Assembly (NCBI GenBank): GCA_019636035.1
Contig: JAHBYI010000003.1
Span: forward strand, 1 to 64,000
Reading direction: 5' to 3'
Length of the DNA: 64,000 nt
Origin: Candidatus Paracaedibacteraceae bacterium
GTDB lineage: Bacteria > Pseudomonadota > Alphaproteobacteria > Paracaedibacterales > Paracaedibacteraceae
Shown here: positions 9,501-16,934 of the stretch, piece by piece
How the letters are laid out: every line of letters begins with the position of its first letter
How positions within the stretch are numbered: position 1 is the stretch's first letter
Notes under the pieces: generated by a model
Told to the model about the DNA's origin: nothing
The model's input: the letters and a program-made list of their open reading frames with translations, nothing else
Database searches by the model: none
Translations under genes and position numbers: made by a program

Positions 9501-9785
9501 TCTTACAACAACACAGTCATGGGACATAAAGGAAAAGAAATCCATACCGTAGCAGGGACAAATAAACCAGCTATAATTAAAGATAGATTTTATTCAGGTC
9601 ATGCTTTAGATCGAATGCAAACTAGAGGGTTAACTTCTTCTGTTGTTGAAGATATAATCAAAAACGGGACAATATCTCAAGGAAATAGAATTAATAGACT
9701 ATGTCATTATGATGTAACAAATAACATCACCATTGTTACAGAAAAAGGTAACGTAGTAACAGTCAGATTTGGGAAAGCATCATGA
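9117..9785 (+). CDS. Orphan toxin module G: pre-toxin plus DUF4258-like toxin
   Basis: The frame is open from 8907, directly after the stop of the upstream immunity gene, but offers only a TTG (9117) or an internal ATG (9150), so there is no convincing start. The upstream part encodes the shared block (EADQQAYGKYRKKAIDKVTP; GPDGYAEAMI; KAGVDRATARNIHRAINDGL; LDGLALEG). After LDGLALEG the variable tail has RFYSGHALDRMQTRGLT, VVEDIIKNG, CHYDVTNNITIV and GNVVTVRFG. This is the layout of DUF4258 proteins, small alpha/beta folds used as toxin tails and related in shape to RelE/BrnT RNases. It looks like a silent cassette needing recombination to be displayed. Overlaps its immunity gene by ATGA at 9782. 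Confidence 0.65.
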   Translation: MSLGPDGYAEAMIEANTGGRELSPDVRQVLLDAYSEHYFDMLHAFNMMQGIGAIGDALGTGTEYALRKAGVDRATARNIHRAINDGLTITGVAGAARGVAKVGARAASSSASKATARTNLDGLALEGHSYNNTVMGHKGKEIHTVAGTNKPAIIKDRFYSGHALDRMQTRGLTSSVVEDIIKNGTISQGNRINRLCHYDVTNNITIVTEKGNVVTVRFGKAS

Positions 9786-10081
9786 AAGAGATCAGTATAA
9801 GACATCTAAACTGGATGATGGAAGATATTATAAAGTACGAATCAGGCAAAATATATTTTTCAGAACTAGTTGATAGCCTTGATATACTAATAAGTTCAGG
9901 TGAGTTTACTCCCGATCTGGAAGATAACTTTTTATCTAAATGGGGAATTCTAGAGGATACGTATTCTTTCATGCTCTATGAAGAACGAAATGTTTTAAAT
10001 TCTGAAGATATACATTTGACTTCTGAAGCTCTAAAGAACATAAAAGAACTGATTTTAGATACGTTAAATATTAAAGGTTAA
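9782..10081 (+). CDS. Probable immunity protein for toxin G (99 aa)
   Basis: The start overlaps the toxin G stop (ATGA). The protein is short, acidic and predicted mostly helical (NWMMEDIIKYESGKIYFSEL; LKNIKELILDTLNIKG), with no signal peptide. I do not recognise the family. The immunity role rests on the coupled position right after a DUF4258-like toxin. Confidence 0.6.
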   Translation: MKEISIRHLNWMMEDIIKYESGKIYFSELVDSLDILISSGEFTPDLEDNFLSKWGILEDTYSFMLYEERNVLNSEDIHLTSEALKNIKELILDTLNIKG

Positions 10082-10181
10082 TTTGATTTAAACACTTATA
10101 AGTCTAAAAGCAGAAAGAGCATTTCTTGATAATTTACTAGAACAGCTTGAGTAAACTAAAATCCTGCATGCGGGAATTGGG

Positions 10182-10275
10182 GCATGGATGTGTCCACAGC
10201 CCTGTTCACCGCAGCCAATGCTCTGCACAACAACTACGCCACAACCGCAGAACGGGAGGCGAGTTCGAGTCATGA
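10182..10275 (+). repeat. Pre-toxin repeat R2, copy in cassette I
   Basis: Nearly identical to 7396-7480 and then jumps to the HDAGYDTDE block, skipping the KEEQ codons present in the other copies. Confidence 0.75.
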
Positions 10276-10561
10276 CGCAGGTTATGACACCGATGAGAAG
10301 GCTGATCAACAAGCGTACGGTAAGTATCGCAAGAAAGCGATCGATAAGGTCACGCCAGAGCTTGTTAAGAAATATGGCCAAGCGGCAGCAGAGTATGCGC
10401 ATCCGCCCAAGGTCTCAGGGCCAGACGGTTATGCTGAGAGGCGTGATCAAGCTGTCAGTGGGGCGTAGGGATTATCTCCACGGATGTGCGTCAGGGAGTA
10501 TTTGCTGTTTGTGGATGCCCTATTCAAGCATTACTGACATGCTCATGCTTTTCTGGCATGT
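10184..10561 (+). pseudogene. Decayed pre-toxin of cassette I
   Basis: Begins with the motif DVSTALFTAANALHNNY, nearly identical in DNA to 7396-7480, and continues into the shared block (ADQQAYGKYRKKAIDKVTPE) that matches 8985-9110. After GPDGYAE the copy is damaged. A TAG at 10466 and many small insertions relative to 9140-9365 break the frame up to about 10680, while both flanks remain almost identical to cassette G. It cannot encode a full pre-toxin. Confidence 0.7.
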
Positions 10562-10806
10562 TTGCAGGGTATCGGTACCGTCAAGGCGGAGATGCCTTGC
10601 AGGAACGGGCACAGGTATGCCCGCGTAAAGCCGGTGTTGACCTTGTGCGCCACTGCCACGCTTATCCACCATATTAATGATGGTCTAACAATCACCGGTG
10701 TTGCTGGTGCAGCCAGAGGTGTTGCTAAGGTTGAGGCACGAGCAGCAAGCAGTAGTGCAGGTAAAGCTACAGCTCAGACAAACCTGGATGGGTTGGCGTT
10801 GGAAAA
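10251..10806 (+). repeat. Pre-toxin repeat R3, damaged copy in cassette I
   Basis: Matches 8940-9500 closely at both ends but carries many indels between about 10440 and 10680. Confidence 0.8.
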
Positions 10807-11053
10807 ACCGAAAGTTGACAAATGGATCCGAACACCATCATCATTACAAGATGAAATGGCTATGAGAGCAGCTAAGGCTGGGGAGGGTAATTGTCTTCCT
10901 ATCAAATTAAATGATCCTAAGTATGCTGGTATGATGAAGATGGAATATAGGGTTAAGTCTTCTAATGGAAAAGACACCGTCATTCATTATGTTTATGACC
11001 CAAAAACTGGGCAAAGAATGGACTTTAAATTTAAGAAACGGAGTGCTGAATAG
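10562..11053 (+). CDS. Toxin tail I of unknown family with a remnant pre-toxin
   Basis: Only a TTG start is available, inside damaged pre-toxin sequence, so residues 1-35 are probably not native. Residues 38-80 return to the shared block (NDGLTITGVAGAARGVAKVE; LDGLALE). The variable tail, about 75 residues, has PSSLQDEMAMRAAKAGEGN, LNDPKYAGMMKMEYRVKSSN, IHYVYDPKTGQRMDFKFK. The short length, the KMEY...HYVYDPKTG core and the basic end suggest a compact RNase-like toxin. I recall similar tails on other polymorphic toxins but cannot name the family. Its stop overlaps the next start (TAGTG). Confidence 0.55.
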   Translation: MQGIGTVKAEMPCRNGHRYARVKPVLTLCATATLIHHINDGLTITGVAGAARGVAKVEARAASSSAGKATAQTNLDGLALEKPKVDKWIRTPSSLQDEMAMRAAKAGEGNCLPIKLNDPKYAGMMKMEYRVKSSNGKDTVIHYVYDPKTGQRMDFKFKKRSAE

Positions 11054-11505
11054 TGGATAATATAATTAAAATTCACGGGCAATACTCAAAATTAGAAGAT
11101 GTAACTAATCTAGTAAAGTCTCAAAGATATACGGATAGATACTCTAAGCTAGATTATGATCATTATATAAATAAAGCACAAACTTATTTTTGCTTCAGCA
11201 TTCTTGTACTAGAACATGCGATCTATTATGTTTTTTTAGATGATGGGAGAAAATATCTATCCTATGCTCCAGCAGAACTTTTTTCAGATAAAGAAATAAT
11301 AATTCCTAAAGAGTGGCGTATAGTTTTGCATCCAGAAATTGAAGGGCGTCAGATTCTTCACCCAAAACTGGCTGCTCATCTTGATTGGTGGTCAAGGTAC
11401 CATGATGATGATCCTCAGATCCTTGCTATCATTGATGAAATCATATCCGATATTGAGGCTAAGAATCCTAAAAAAGATCCATTTGACGATTATTGGGGAC
11501 TATAA
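11053..11505 (+). CDS. Probable immunity protein for toxin I, first of two paralogues (150 aa)
   Basis: Starts with GTG overlapping the toxin I stop codon (TAGTG). There is no signal peptide. The second half (EIIIPKEWRIVLHPEIEGRQ ... DWWSRYHDDDPQILAIIDEI) aligns by eye with the next gene (DFVVPAGWSFKVNPHN ... DNWYDLYQKSDPQVMEILAK), so the two are related. I do not recognise a named family. The role is inferred from the coupled position. Confidence 0.6.
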   Translation: MDNIIKIHGQYSKLEDVTNLVKSQRYTDRYSKLDYDHYINKAQTYFCFSILVLEHAIYYVFLDDGRKYLSYAPAELFSDKEIIIPKEWRIVLHPEIEGRQILHPKLAAHLDWWSRYHDDDPQILAIIDEIISDIEAKNPKKDPFDDYWGL

Positions 11506-11837
11506 TGACGAACTTTCTAAAAGCAACGGCTATTAAATCAGAGCAGGGTTTAACGTCAGATACTCTTTACCGTATCGTAGGGATGGATTTTGAAACTGAA
11601 AAAACGTTTTTTTATGTTGTTACCTCTGATTCTCCTTTGGATATTCAGCGTCTTGATGAAATGTTTTTTGCAGAACAAGATTTTGTCGTGCCTGCTGGGT
11701 GGAGCTTTAAAGTTAATCCTCATAACTCGACTCAACGTGAGATTATTCTAACAGAATTAGCCCTATTTGATAACTGGTATGATTTATACCAAAAATCCGA
11801 CCCACAGGTTATGGAAATACTAGCCAAACTGGTCTAA
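11505..11837 (+). CDS. Second tandem immunity-like protein (110 aa)
   Basis: The ATG at 11505 overlaps the previous stop (TAATG); an in-frame ATG at 11493 lies inside the upstream gene and is less likely. The protein shares a pattern with its neighbour: an aromatic strand (KTFFYVVTSD), an acidic segment, xxVPxxW, and an aromatic C-terminal helix DNWYDLYQKSDPQVMEIL. It may protect against a related toxin variant whose gene has been lost, or strengthen protection against toxin I. Function is inferred. Confidence 0.55.
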   Translation: MTNFLKATAIKSEQGLTSDTLYRIVGMDFETEKTFFYVVTSDSPLDIQRLDEMFFAEQDFVVPAGWSFKVNPHNSTQREIILTELALFDNWYDLYQKSDPQVMEILAKLV

Positions 11838-11940
11838 GCAGGAATCAGTAATATCGGTATGCAGGGATCGGAGCAGGATTAGGGGCTGCGATGTTCGCAT
11901 GTTTGGAGGCAGACATTGACGCTTCAAAGGACTAAAGCTC
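11838..11940 (+). other. Relic of DUF637-downstream sequence at the island edge
   Basis: The stretch 11858-11893 (ATGCAGGGATCGGAGCAGGATTAGGGGCTGCGA) matches 7130-7165 of protein E (HAGIGAGLGAA). A shorter remnant of the same motif lies at 10155-10181. No ORF is present. It marks where another module once stood and probably the right border of the island, next to trmL. Confidence 0.6.
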
Positions 11941-12378
11941 TCATGAATACTGGCGCAGAGCTTCTGATAAAACCATGGCTCCTGCGATTGCAACATTGAG
12001 GGAGCGTGCCCCTGACTGCATAGGAATAACAACCCGATCAGGAATATCATCAAAGACAGAACTAGGAACGCCGACGCTTTCTTGCCCGAGCATCAAAATA
12101 TCATCCGGTTGGAATCTAAAGTTACAATAGGGCACTTCTCCCTTCGTATCAATCAACACCAAACGATGGGGCAGGGCGTCACGAAAAGCCGTATAGGAAC
12201 TATGGCGTTGTACATTGGCGAGTTCAATATAATCCATTCCAGCCCGTTCCAATTTTTTATCATTCCAAATAAAACCACAGGGTTCAATAATATCCAGCGG
12301 GACACCAAGGCATGCTGCTAGTCGGATAAGCGTCCCGGTGTTTTGAGGGATCTCCGGTTGATATAGAGCTAACCTCAT
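11941..12378 (-). CDS. trmL: tRNA (cytidine/uridine-34-2'-O)-methyltransferase TrmL
   Basis: A SPOUT-class methyltransferase that modifies the wobble ribose of tRNA-Leu using S-adenosylmethionine. The 145-residue protein has the full family pattern: YQPEIPQNTGTLIRLAACLG at the start, LGQESVGVP in the middle, and the knot-forming PMQSGARSLNVAIAGAMVL near the end. Its length is close to that of E. coli TrmL. The ATG overlaps the stop of the upstream binding-protein gene by 4 bases, so the two are probably co-transcribed although functionally unrelated. Confidence 0.93.
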   Translation of the reverse strand: MRLALYQPEIPQNTGTLIRLAACLGVPLDIIEPCGFIWNDKKLERAGMDYIELANVQRHSSYTAFRDALPHRLVLIDTKGEVPYCNFRFQPDDILMLGQESVGVPSSVFDDIPDRVVIPMQSGARSLNVAIAGAMVLSEALRQYS

Positions 12379-14144
12379 TGCTTAGCCCACCACCACTCAG
12401 GTACATTGAAGCCAATTTCAGGATCATATTTGGGAAAATCAAGCTTATCTTTCCAATAAGCAATGCACGTTGTATTGTCATAAACACCCGGAATTTGGTA
12501 ATACATTCCCATAACAGCACGATCTAAACTCTTAGTTGCAATCATTAAATCTTTGTCAGATGTGGCATTAGTAACTTTATTTGCTAAGCTATAAATTGCT
12601 TCATTCTTGATGCCAATGTAGTTAGAACTTCCTGCTCGATCTGCCATGTTGGGGTCAAAATAATAGGTTTGCTCAATCCCCGGTGACAAGGAGTTTGCCC
12701 ATGTATGTAGAATGACATCAAATGTTTTCTCAACGGATTGTTTTTCATACTGGGTTGTATCAATCTTAGCAACATTCATGATAATGCCCAAGGGTTTTAG
12801 ATTTCGTTGAAGTTCTAGGGCAACGCCTTCGATTCGCGGATCTTTTAACGTAAAGGTAAACGTCAATGGTTCCTTAGTTTCTTTGTGAACGCGTTTCCCT
12901 TGCTCAATAATCCAGCCAGCCTCTTTGAGGAGGTTATCGGCTTGCTTTAAAGCTGCGCGACGATCCGTTGATGAGGGTTGGATTGCATTTTCTAAGATCT
13001 CTGCATCCAATTGATCTTTTAGAGGTGTGAGTATTTTTAACTCATCCTCAGACGGTTTACCATGGGGTTGGAACTTAGTATTGGCGAATAAACTCAAGGC
13101 TTCTTTGAATGATCCATGGTACTGGGTTTTATTGATTTGATTAAAGTCAAACGCTAAGGCAATTGCTTTTCGAACACGACGATCAGAGAATAATGGTTTC
13201 TTCATGTTAAAGATAATCATTCGAACAGCAACAGGACGCTGATGTTCCATTTCTAGCTTAACAACCCGGCCATCTTTGACGGCAGGAAAATCATAGGCTG
13301 TATTCCAACTTTTTTGGTCAGCCTCCATGTAAAAGTCAACCTCACCAGCCTTTAAGGATTCACGCAAAGCATGATCTGTCTTGAAATATTCGATGGATAT
13401 TTCATCAAAGTTATAGGTTCCCTTGACAATAGGAAGATCGCTTGCCCAATAATCTTTGACCCGTTCATAGACAATTTTGCGACCAAATTCATAAGATTTA
13501 ACTTTATAAGGGCCAGATCCAAGGATTGCCTCTAGGGTTAGTGCTGAAAAATCTTTTCCTTCGAGTTTATGTTTGGGAAGGACAATAAGATTCCCCATGA
13601 TAATCGGCATTTCATTGTCGTAATGACCTTTGTCATCCGGGGCAAACGTCAATTTAATGGTTCTATCATCAATGATTTTTATTTCTTTTATGCTCGAATA
13701 ATATTTCTTATAGCGTGGTAACCCTTTATCACGTAACGTTTCGATCGAAAATTTTATATCCTGCGCCGTAATAGGTTGGCCATCATGGAATTTAGCTTTT
13801 GGATTGATAAAGAACGTCATTTCAGAATTGTTTTTTGCTAAATCAACCTTTTCAGCAATAAGGCCATAGCAGGAATGAGGATCATCAACAGTCTTTTTCA
13901 TCAAAGTATCCAGTGTCATTGACATCCCCTCGGCCGGAAACCCTTTGATAACCAAGCGATTTAGAGAATCAAAACTGCCCACAGTTGCCATGCGTAAACG
14001 CCCCCCCTTGGGAGCATCAGGATTAACATACGGCATATGCTTTTCATCACCTTTGTGTTTTGGTGATCCAAAGCGTGAGATAGACGATTCAGGCCTTGCA
14101 AAAACAGAGGTAATGAGCAAGGACACGATCAGAATTTTTTTCAT
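12375..14144 (-). CDS. YejA-like ABC transporter periplasmic binding protein
   Basis: Family 5 extracellular solute-binding protein, the type that captures oligopeptides (YejA/OppA group). I chose the ATG at 14144 because it gives a signal peptide, MKKILIVSLLITSVFA, followed by RPESS. The mature part shows the family hallmarks: NPDAPKGGRLRMATVGSFDS, LTLDTLMKK, AKFHDGQPITAQDIKFSIET and an internal FNMKKPLFSDRRVRKAIALA. At 589 residues it is full length. No permease or ATPase genes (yejB, yejE, yejF) are nearby, so partners must be elsewhere or it works with another transporter. It ends overlapping trmL. Confidence 0.88.
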   Translation of the reverse strand: MKKILIVSLLITSVFARPESSISRFGSPKHKGDEKHMPYVNPDAPKGGRLRMATVGSFDSLNRLVIKGFPAEGMSMTLDTLMKKTVDDPHSCYGLIAEKVDLAKNNSEMTFFINPKAKFHDGQPITAQDIKFSIETLRDKGLPRYKKYYSSIKEIKIIDDRTIKLTFAPDDKGHYDNEMPIIMGNLIVLPKHKLEGKDFSALTLEAILGSGPYKVKSYEFGRKIVYERVKDYWASDLPIVKGTYNFDEISIEYFKTDHALRESLKAGEVDFYMEADQKSWNTAYDFPAVKDGRVVKLEMEHQRPVAVRMIIFNMKKPLFSDRRVRKAIALAFDFNQINKTQYHGSFKEALSLFANTKFQPHGKPSEDELKILTPLKDQLDAEILENAIQPSSTDRRAALKQADNLLKEAGWIIEQGKRVHKETKEPLTFTFTLKDPRIEGVALELQRNLKPLGIIMNVAKIDTTQYEKQSVEKTFDVILHTWANSLSPGIEQTYYFDPNMADRAGSSNYIGIKNEAIYSLANKVTNATSDKDLMIATKSLDRAVMGMYYQIPGVYDNTTCIAYWKDKLDFPKYDPEIGFNVPEWWWAKQ

Positions 14145-14228
14145 GATGATAGGGCGGTTCTTAAAGAGTTTTGGCCATCCTAGCACGGATGCACAATCAT
14201 TTCCAGGGTATCAGAAACCGGAGATACT

Positions 14229-14756
14229 TTATGCCTGTTTAATTTTCTTATCAAACTTAGGAATGATAATTTGGGAAGAGGGGACAATAAGCTTAAGGAT
14301 TTCTAAAAGATCGTCCTTGGCAAAGGCTATGCACCCTTCGGTAGGCGTGTAACCTTCCCGTGCAACGTGAATGAATATAGCACTGCCTAAATTGGGGATA
14401 ACAGGCATGCTGTTGTGTGTTGTGACAACAATGATATCGTAAATATCATCTTCACGCCATAACTGTTCATGGCTGGCTAAGTAGGGCAAGCGAATATGAT
14501 TATTATAGCGCGGATCCTTAGGATCATCACACCAACCATCATTTTGATTGATCTTACGGCAGGTTAGGCTTTTTGATGGTTGCGTCTCAATTTTATCAGG
14601 CCGATAAAAAACATATCGCAGGCCAAATATCCCAACAGGCGTTGCTTTATCGCCTTCGGTTTTGTTATCCTTAATTCCACCTGCCCCCGTAGCACAGCGA
14701 TATTCTTTTTTACCAAAGGTTAATGTTGTCGGAGAAGTCAAAACGAGATTTGTCAT
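14229..14756 (-). CDS. L,D-transpeptidase (YkuD) family protein
   Basis: A 175-residue YkuD-domain protein. I chose the ATG at 14756 because GGAG sits 8 bases upstream. The catalytic site is visible as a His in FIHVAREGY and a Cys in TPTEGCIAF; the second has Glu where many family members have His (SHGC), a variant I recall from other alphaproteobacteria. Such enzymes form 3-3 cross-links in peptidoglycan or attach proteins to it. No signal peptide is evident at the N-terminus (MTNLVLTSPTTLTFGKKEYR), which is odd for a periplasmic enzyme and typical of this short subgroup. It lies downstream of icd beyond a terminator. Confidence 0.8.
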   Translation of the reverse strand: MTNLVLTSPTTLTFGKKEYRCATGAGGIKDNKTEGDKATPVGIFGLRYVFYRPDKIETQPSKSLTCRKINQNDGWCDDPKDPRYNNHIRLPYLASHEQLWREDDIYDIIVVTTHNSMPVIPNLGSAIFIHVAREGYTPTEGCIAFAKDDLLEILKLIVPSSQIIIPKFDKKIKQA

Positions 14757-14770
14757 ATAATTCTCCATAA

Positions 14771-14812
14771 AAATAAAAGAAAAAGAGAGGAGGGGGAGCA
14801 AGCTCCCCCTCT
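14771..14812 (-). terminator. Intrinsic terminator of icd
   Basis: Read on the minus strand, AGGGGGAGC and GCTCCCCCT form a stem (14791-14810) followed by a T-rich tract (14771-14786). It lies just after the icd stop. Confidence 0.8.
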
Positions 14813-14818
14813 ATAAGA

Positions 14819-16267
14819 TTAGTCTTCGCCGTGAGCTTTGGAATATCCAGCAACACCATCAAAGACGTTCAATTTTTCAATGTGCATCCAGCGATAATCC
14901 GGATTAACCAGAGAGACAAGTTTCATGATATCGCTATCATTAACATCAGCCCCATCTTTTGACACAAAACGACAGCGGAAGCAATCTGTTAGATCCGGTT
15001 CAGTTCCATGGTCGTTTGGATAAACCTGAACACCCCGATTGGAAATCATCTTCAGTTTCAGATTAGCAGAACCGGCGAGGTTTGTCAGTTTGCGTCCCAT
15101 ACCGTCAAGGTCATTATGGGCCTCAATAAACAGGTCTATCCCATTGACACTGCGTGTTTTAACGCTGATCGATTTTTGTGAATTGGTCAATTGAGGCATG
15201 TTAATTGGTTGATAGGCGCGTTCTTGCCATTCAGGGTGTTTACGTCCAAAGTTAGCAATGATTTTGTCTGTAAACGTTGTTGTTGAAACAGAACCCGCAT
15301 CACCCATAACGTCGCGTGTATAAACTTTATCAATACCGAGTGTAACAACAAGAGCTTGCTCGATTGTCTCGGCTGCTTCAAACTCACCGATATGGCGCAG
15401 CATCATAACACCTGACAAAAGAACAGCTGTCGGGTTGATTTTATTTTGACCGGCATATTTTGGTGCAGATCCGTGGACGGCTTCAAATATTGAGAAATGA
15501 TCACCAACGTTCGCCCCAGGAGCAAAGCCAAGGCCACCGATAAGAGCAGAGCCCAGATCACTAAGGATATCGCCATTCATATTCGTTGTAACAATAACGT
15601 CAAATAGTTCAGGCATCTTAACAAGCTGATGGGCACAGTTATCAACAATAATATGTTGAGCTTGGATATCCGTGTATTCTTTGGCAACTTCTTCGAAGGT
15701 GCGTTTCATCAGGCCTTCGGTAGCCTTCATAATATTCGCCTTGGTTGCACAATGAACCATCTTACGCCCTTCGGAACGAGCAAACTCAAAGGCCAAACGA
15801 ATGATTTTCTCACAGCCGGATCTAGAAATAAGCTTTAAACATTGGGCAACGTTAGGCGTTTGCATATGTTCGATCCCCGCATAGAGATCTTCGACATTTT
15901 CACGAACAATAACTAAATCAACATCACGACCTGAAAATGGCGTGGCAACCCCCGGGAATTCACGGATTGGGCGGATGTTACCATAGGTCTCGAACATTTT
16001 ACGAAGTGTAACGTTTGCAGATTTTTCACCATGCCCAACAGGCGTTTCCAAAGGGCCCTTGAGTGCAATTTTATTGCGGGTAATGGAGTCCACTGTTTCC
16101 TGAGGAACACCGGTAGACAGGCCTTTCTTAAAAACCTGCGCACCTGCTTCACAAATTTCCCAGTTAATTTTAACACCGGTTGCATCGATAATTTTACGCG
16201 TTGCGCCTGTTACTTCCGGACCGATTCCATCACCTTGAATCAATGTGATTGTATGGGTTTTTGACAT
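14819..16267 (-). CDS. icd: NADP-dependent isocitrate dehydrogenase
   Basis: TCA-cycle enzyme converting isocitrate to 2-oxoglutarate. The 482-residue protein begins ITLIQGDGIGPEVTGATRKI and contains the substrate segment SANVTLRKMFETYGNIRPIR, REN-VEDLYAGIEHMQT, DNCAHQLVKMPE, TNMNGDILSDLGSALIGGLG and HGSAPKYAGQNKINPTA. The extra C-terminal domain of about 140 residues (after KHPEWQERAY) is characteristic of the long form known from Rickettsiales and relatives. A good ribosome site, AAAGGAGC, lies 8 bases before the ATG. The gene stands alone with its own terminator. Confidence 0.93.
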   Translation of the reverse strand: MSKTHTITLIQGDGIGPEVTGATRKIIDATGVKINWEICEAGAQVFKKGLSTGVPQETVDSITRNKIALKGPLETPVGHGEKSANVTLRKMFETYGNIRPIREFPGVATPFSGRDVDLVIVRENVEDLYAGIEHMQTPNVAQCLKLISRSGCEKIIRLAFEFARSEGRKMVHCATKANIMKATEGLMKRTFEEVAKEYTDIQAQHIIVDNCAHQLVKMPELFDVIVTTNMNGDILSDLGSALIGGLGFAPGANVGDHFSIFEAVHGSAPKYAGQNKINPTAVLLSGVMMLRHIGEFEAAETIEQALVVTLGIDKVYTRDVMGDAGSVSTTTFTDKIIANFGRKHPEWQERAYQPINMPQLTNSQKSISVKTRSVNGIDLFIEAHNDLDGMGRKLTNLAGSANLKLKMISNRGVQVYPNDHGTEPDLTDCFRCRFVSKDGADVNDSDIMKLVSLVNPDYRWMHIEKLNVFDGVAGYSKAHGED

Positions 16268-16402
16268 TCGAACGTTGCTCCTTTATTAGCTAAAACTTTA
16301 GAGAAATGATAGCATCCCTAACATGGTTCTGCACGATTTTTTTTTAAGCGTATAAACTGAATAAAAGGAATGCCTGAACAGAAATCGATTGATTCAGTTT
16401 GT

Positions 16403-16431
16403 TTGAGTCTATAGCTATCCTATGCTATAAA
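16403..16431 (+). promoter_or_regulatory. Sigma-70-type promoter of ruvX
   Basis: TTGAGT (16403-16408), a 17-base spacer and TATAAA (16426-16431), with an extended -10 TG two bases upstream. It lies 33 bases before the TTG start of ruvX in the gap divergent from icd. Confidence 0.6.
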
Positions 16432-16463
16432 AGTAAAGACAGCGTTAATTTCATAGGTTAAAT

Positions 16464-16934
16464 TTGCCAATCATCACACAACAAGAACTATTGCCGTTAT
16501 CGCTGACTAAATCTCGAGCGATGGGGCTTGACATTGGGAACAAGACAATCGGCGTTGCCTTAAGCGATCAAACCTGGATGATTGCATCAGCACATAGCCT
16601 CATTAGGCGACAAAATCTATCTGTCGATATATCGGCTCTGGTCAAAATTATCAAAGAGTATAATGTTTCCTGTATCATCAGTGGTTGGCCTGTCAATATG
16701 AATGGTACAGAAGGGCCTCAGGCACAGGTTGTTAAGAAACTCATCGACACCCTGTTGCAACACCATGATATTCCTGTATTTTTGTGGGATGAACGCCTGA
16801 GCACTGTTGCCGTGACGCGAACTTTGCTTGAGGCGGATATGAGCCGTAAACGTCGATCTGAGGTTGTTGACAAAATGGCAGCAACCTTTATTTTGCAAGG
16901 TGTTCTCGACCTATGCCGCGTGCATAAAGGATAA
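16464..16934 (+). CDS. ruvX: RuvX/YqgF Holliday-junction resolvase-like nuclease
   Basis: RNase H-fold protein of the YqgF family, implicated in 16S rRNA 5' end processing and possibly junction resolution. Motifs: GLDIGNKTIGVALSD (first catalytic Asp), SGWPVNMNGTEGPQA, WDERLST, and VDKMAATFILQGVLD at the end. The 156-residue length fits. The start is TTG at 16464; an ATG at 16521 would remove 19 poorly conserved residues and is a realistic alternative. Its 3' end overlaps the convergent aroA gene by 24 bases. Confidence 0.9.
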   Translation: MPIITQQELLPLSLTKSRAMGLDIGNKTIGVALSDQTWMIASAHSLIRRQNLSVDISALVKIIKEYNVSCIISGWPVNMNGTEGPQAQVVKKLIDTLLQHHDIPVFLWDERLSTVAVTRTLLEADMSRKRRSEVVDKMAATFILQGVLDLCRVHKG

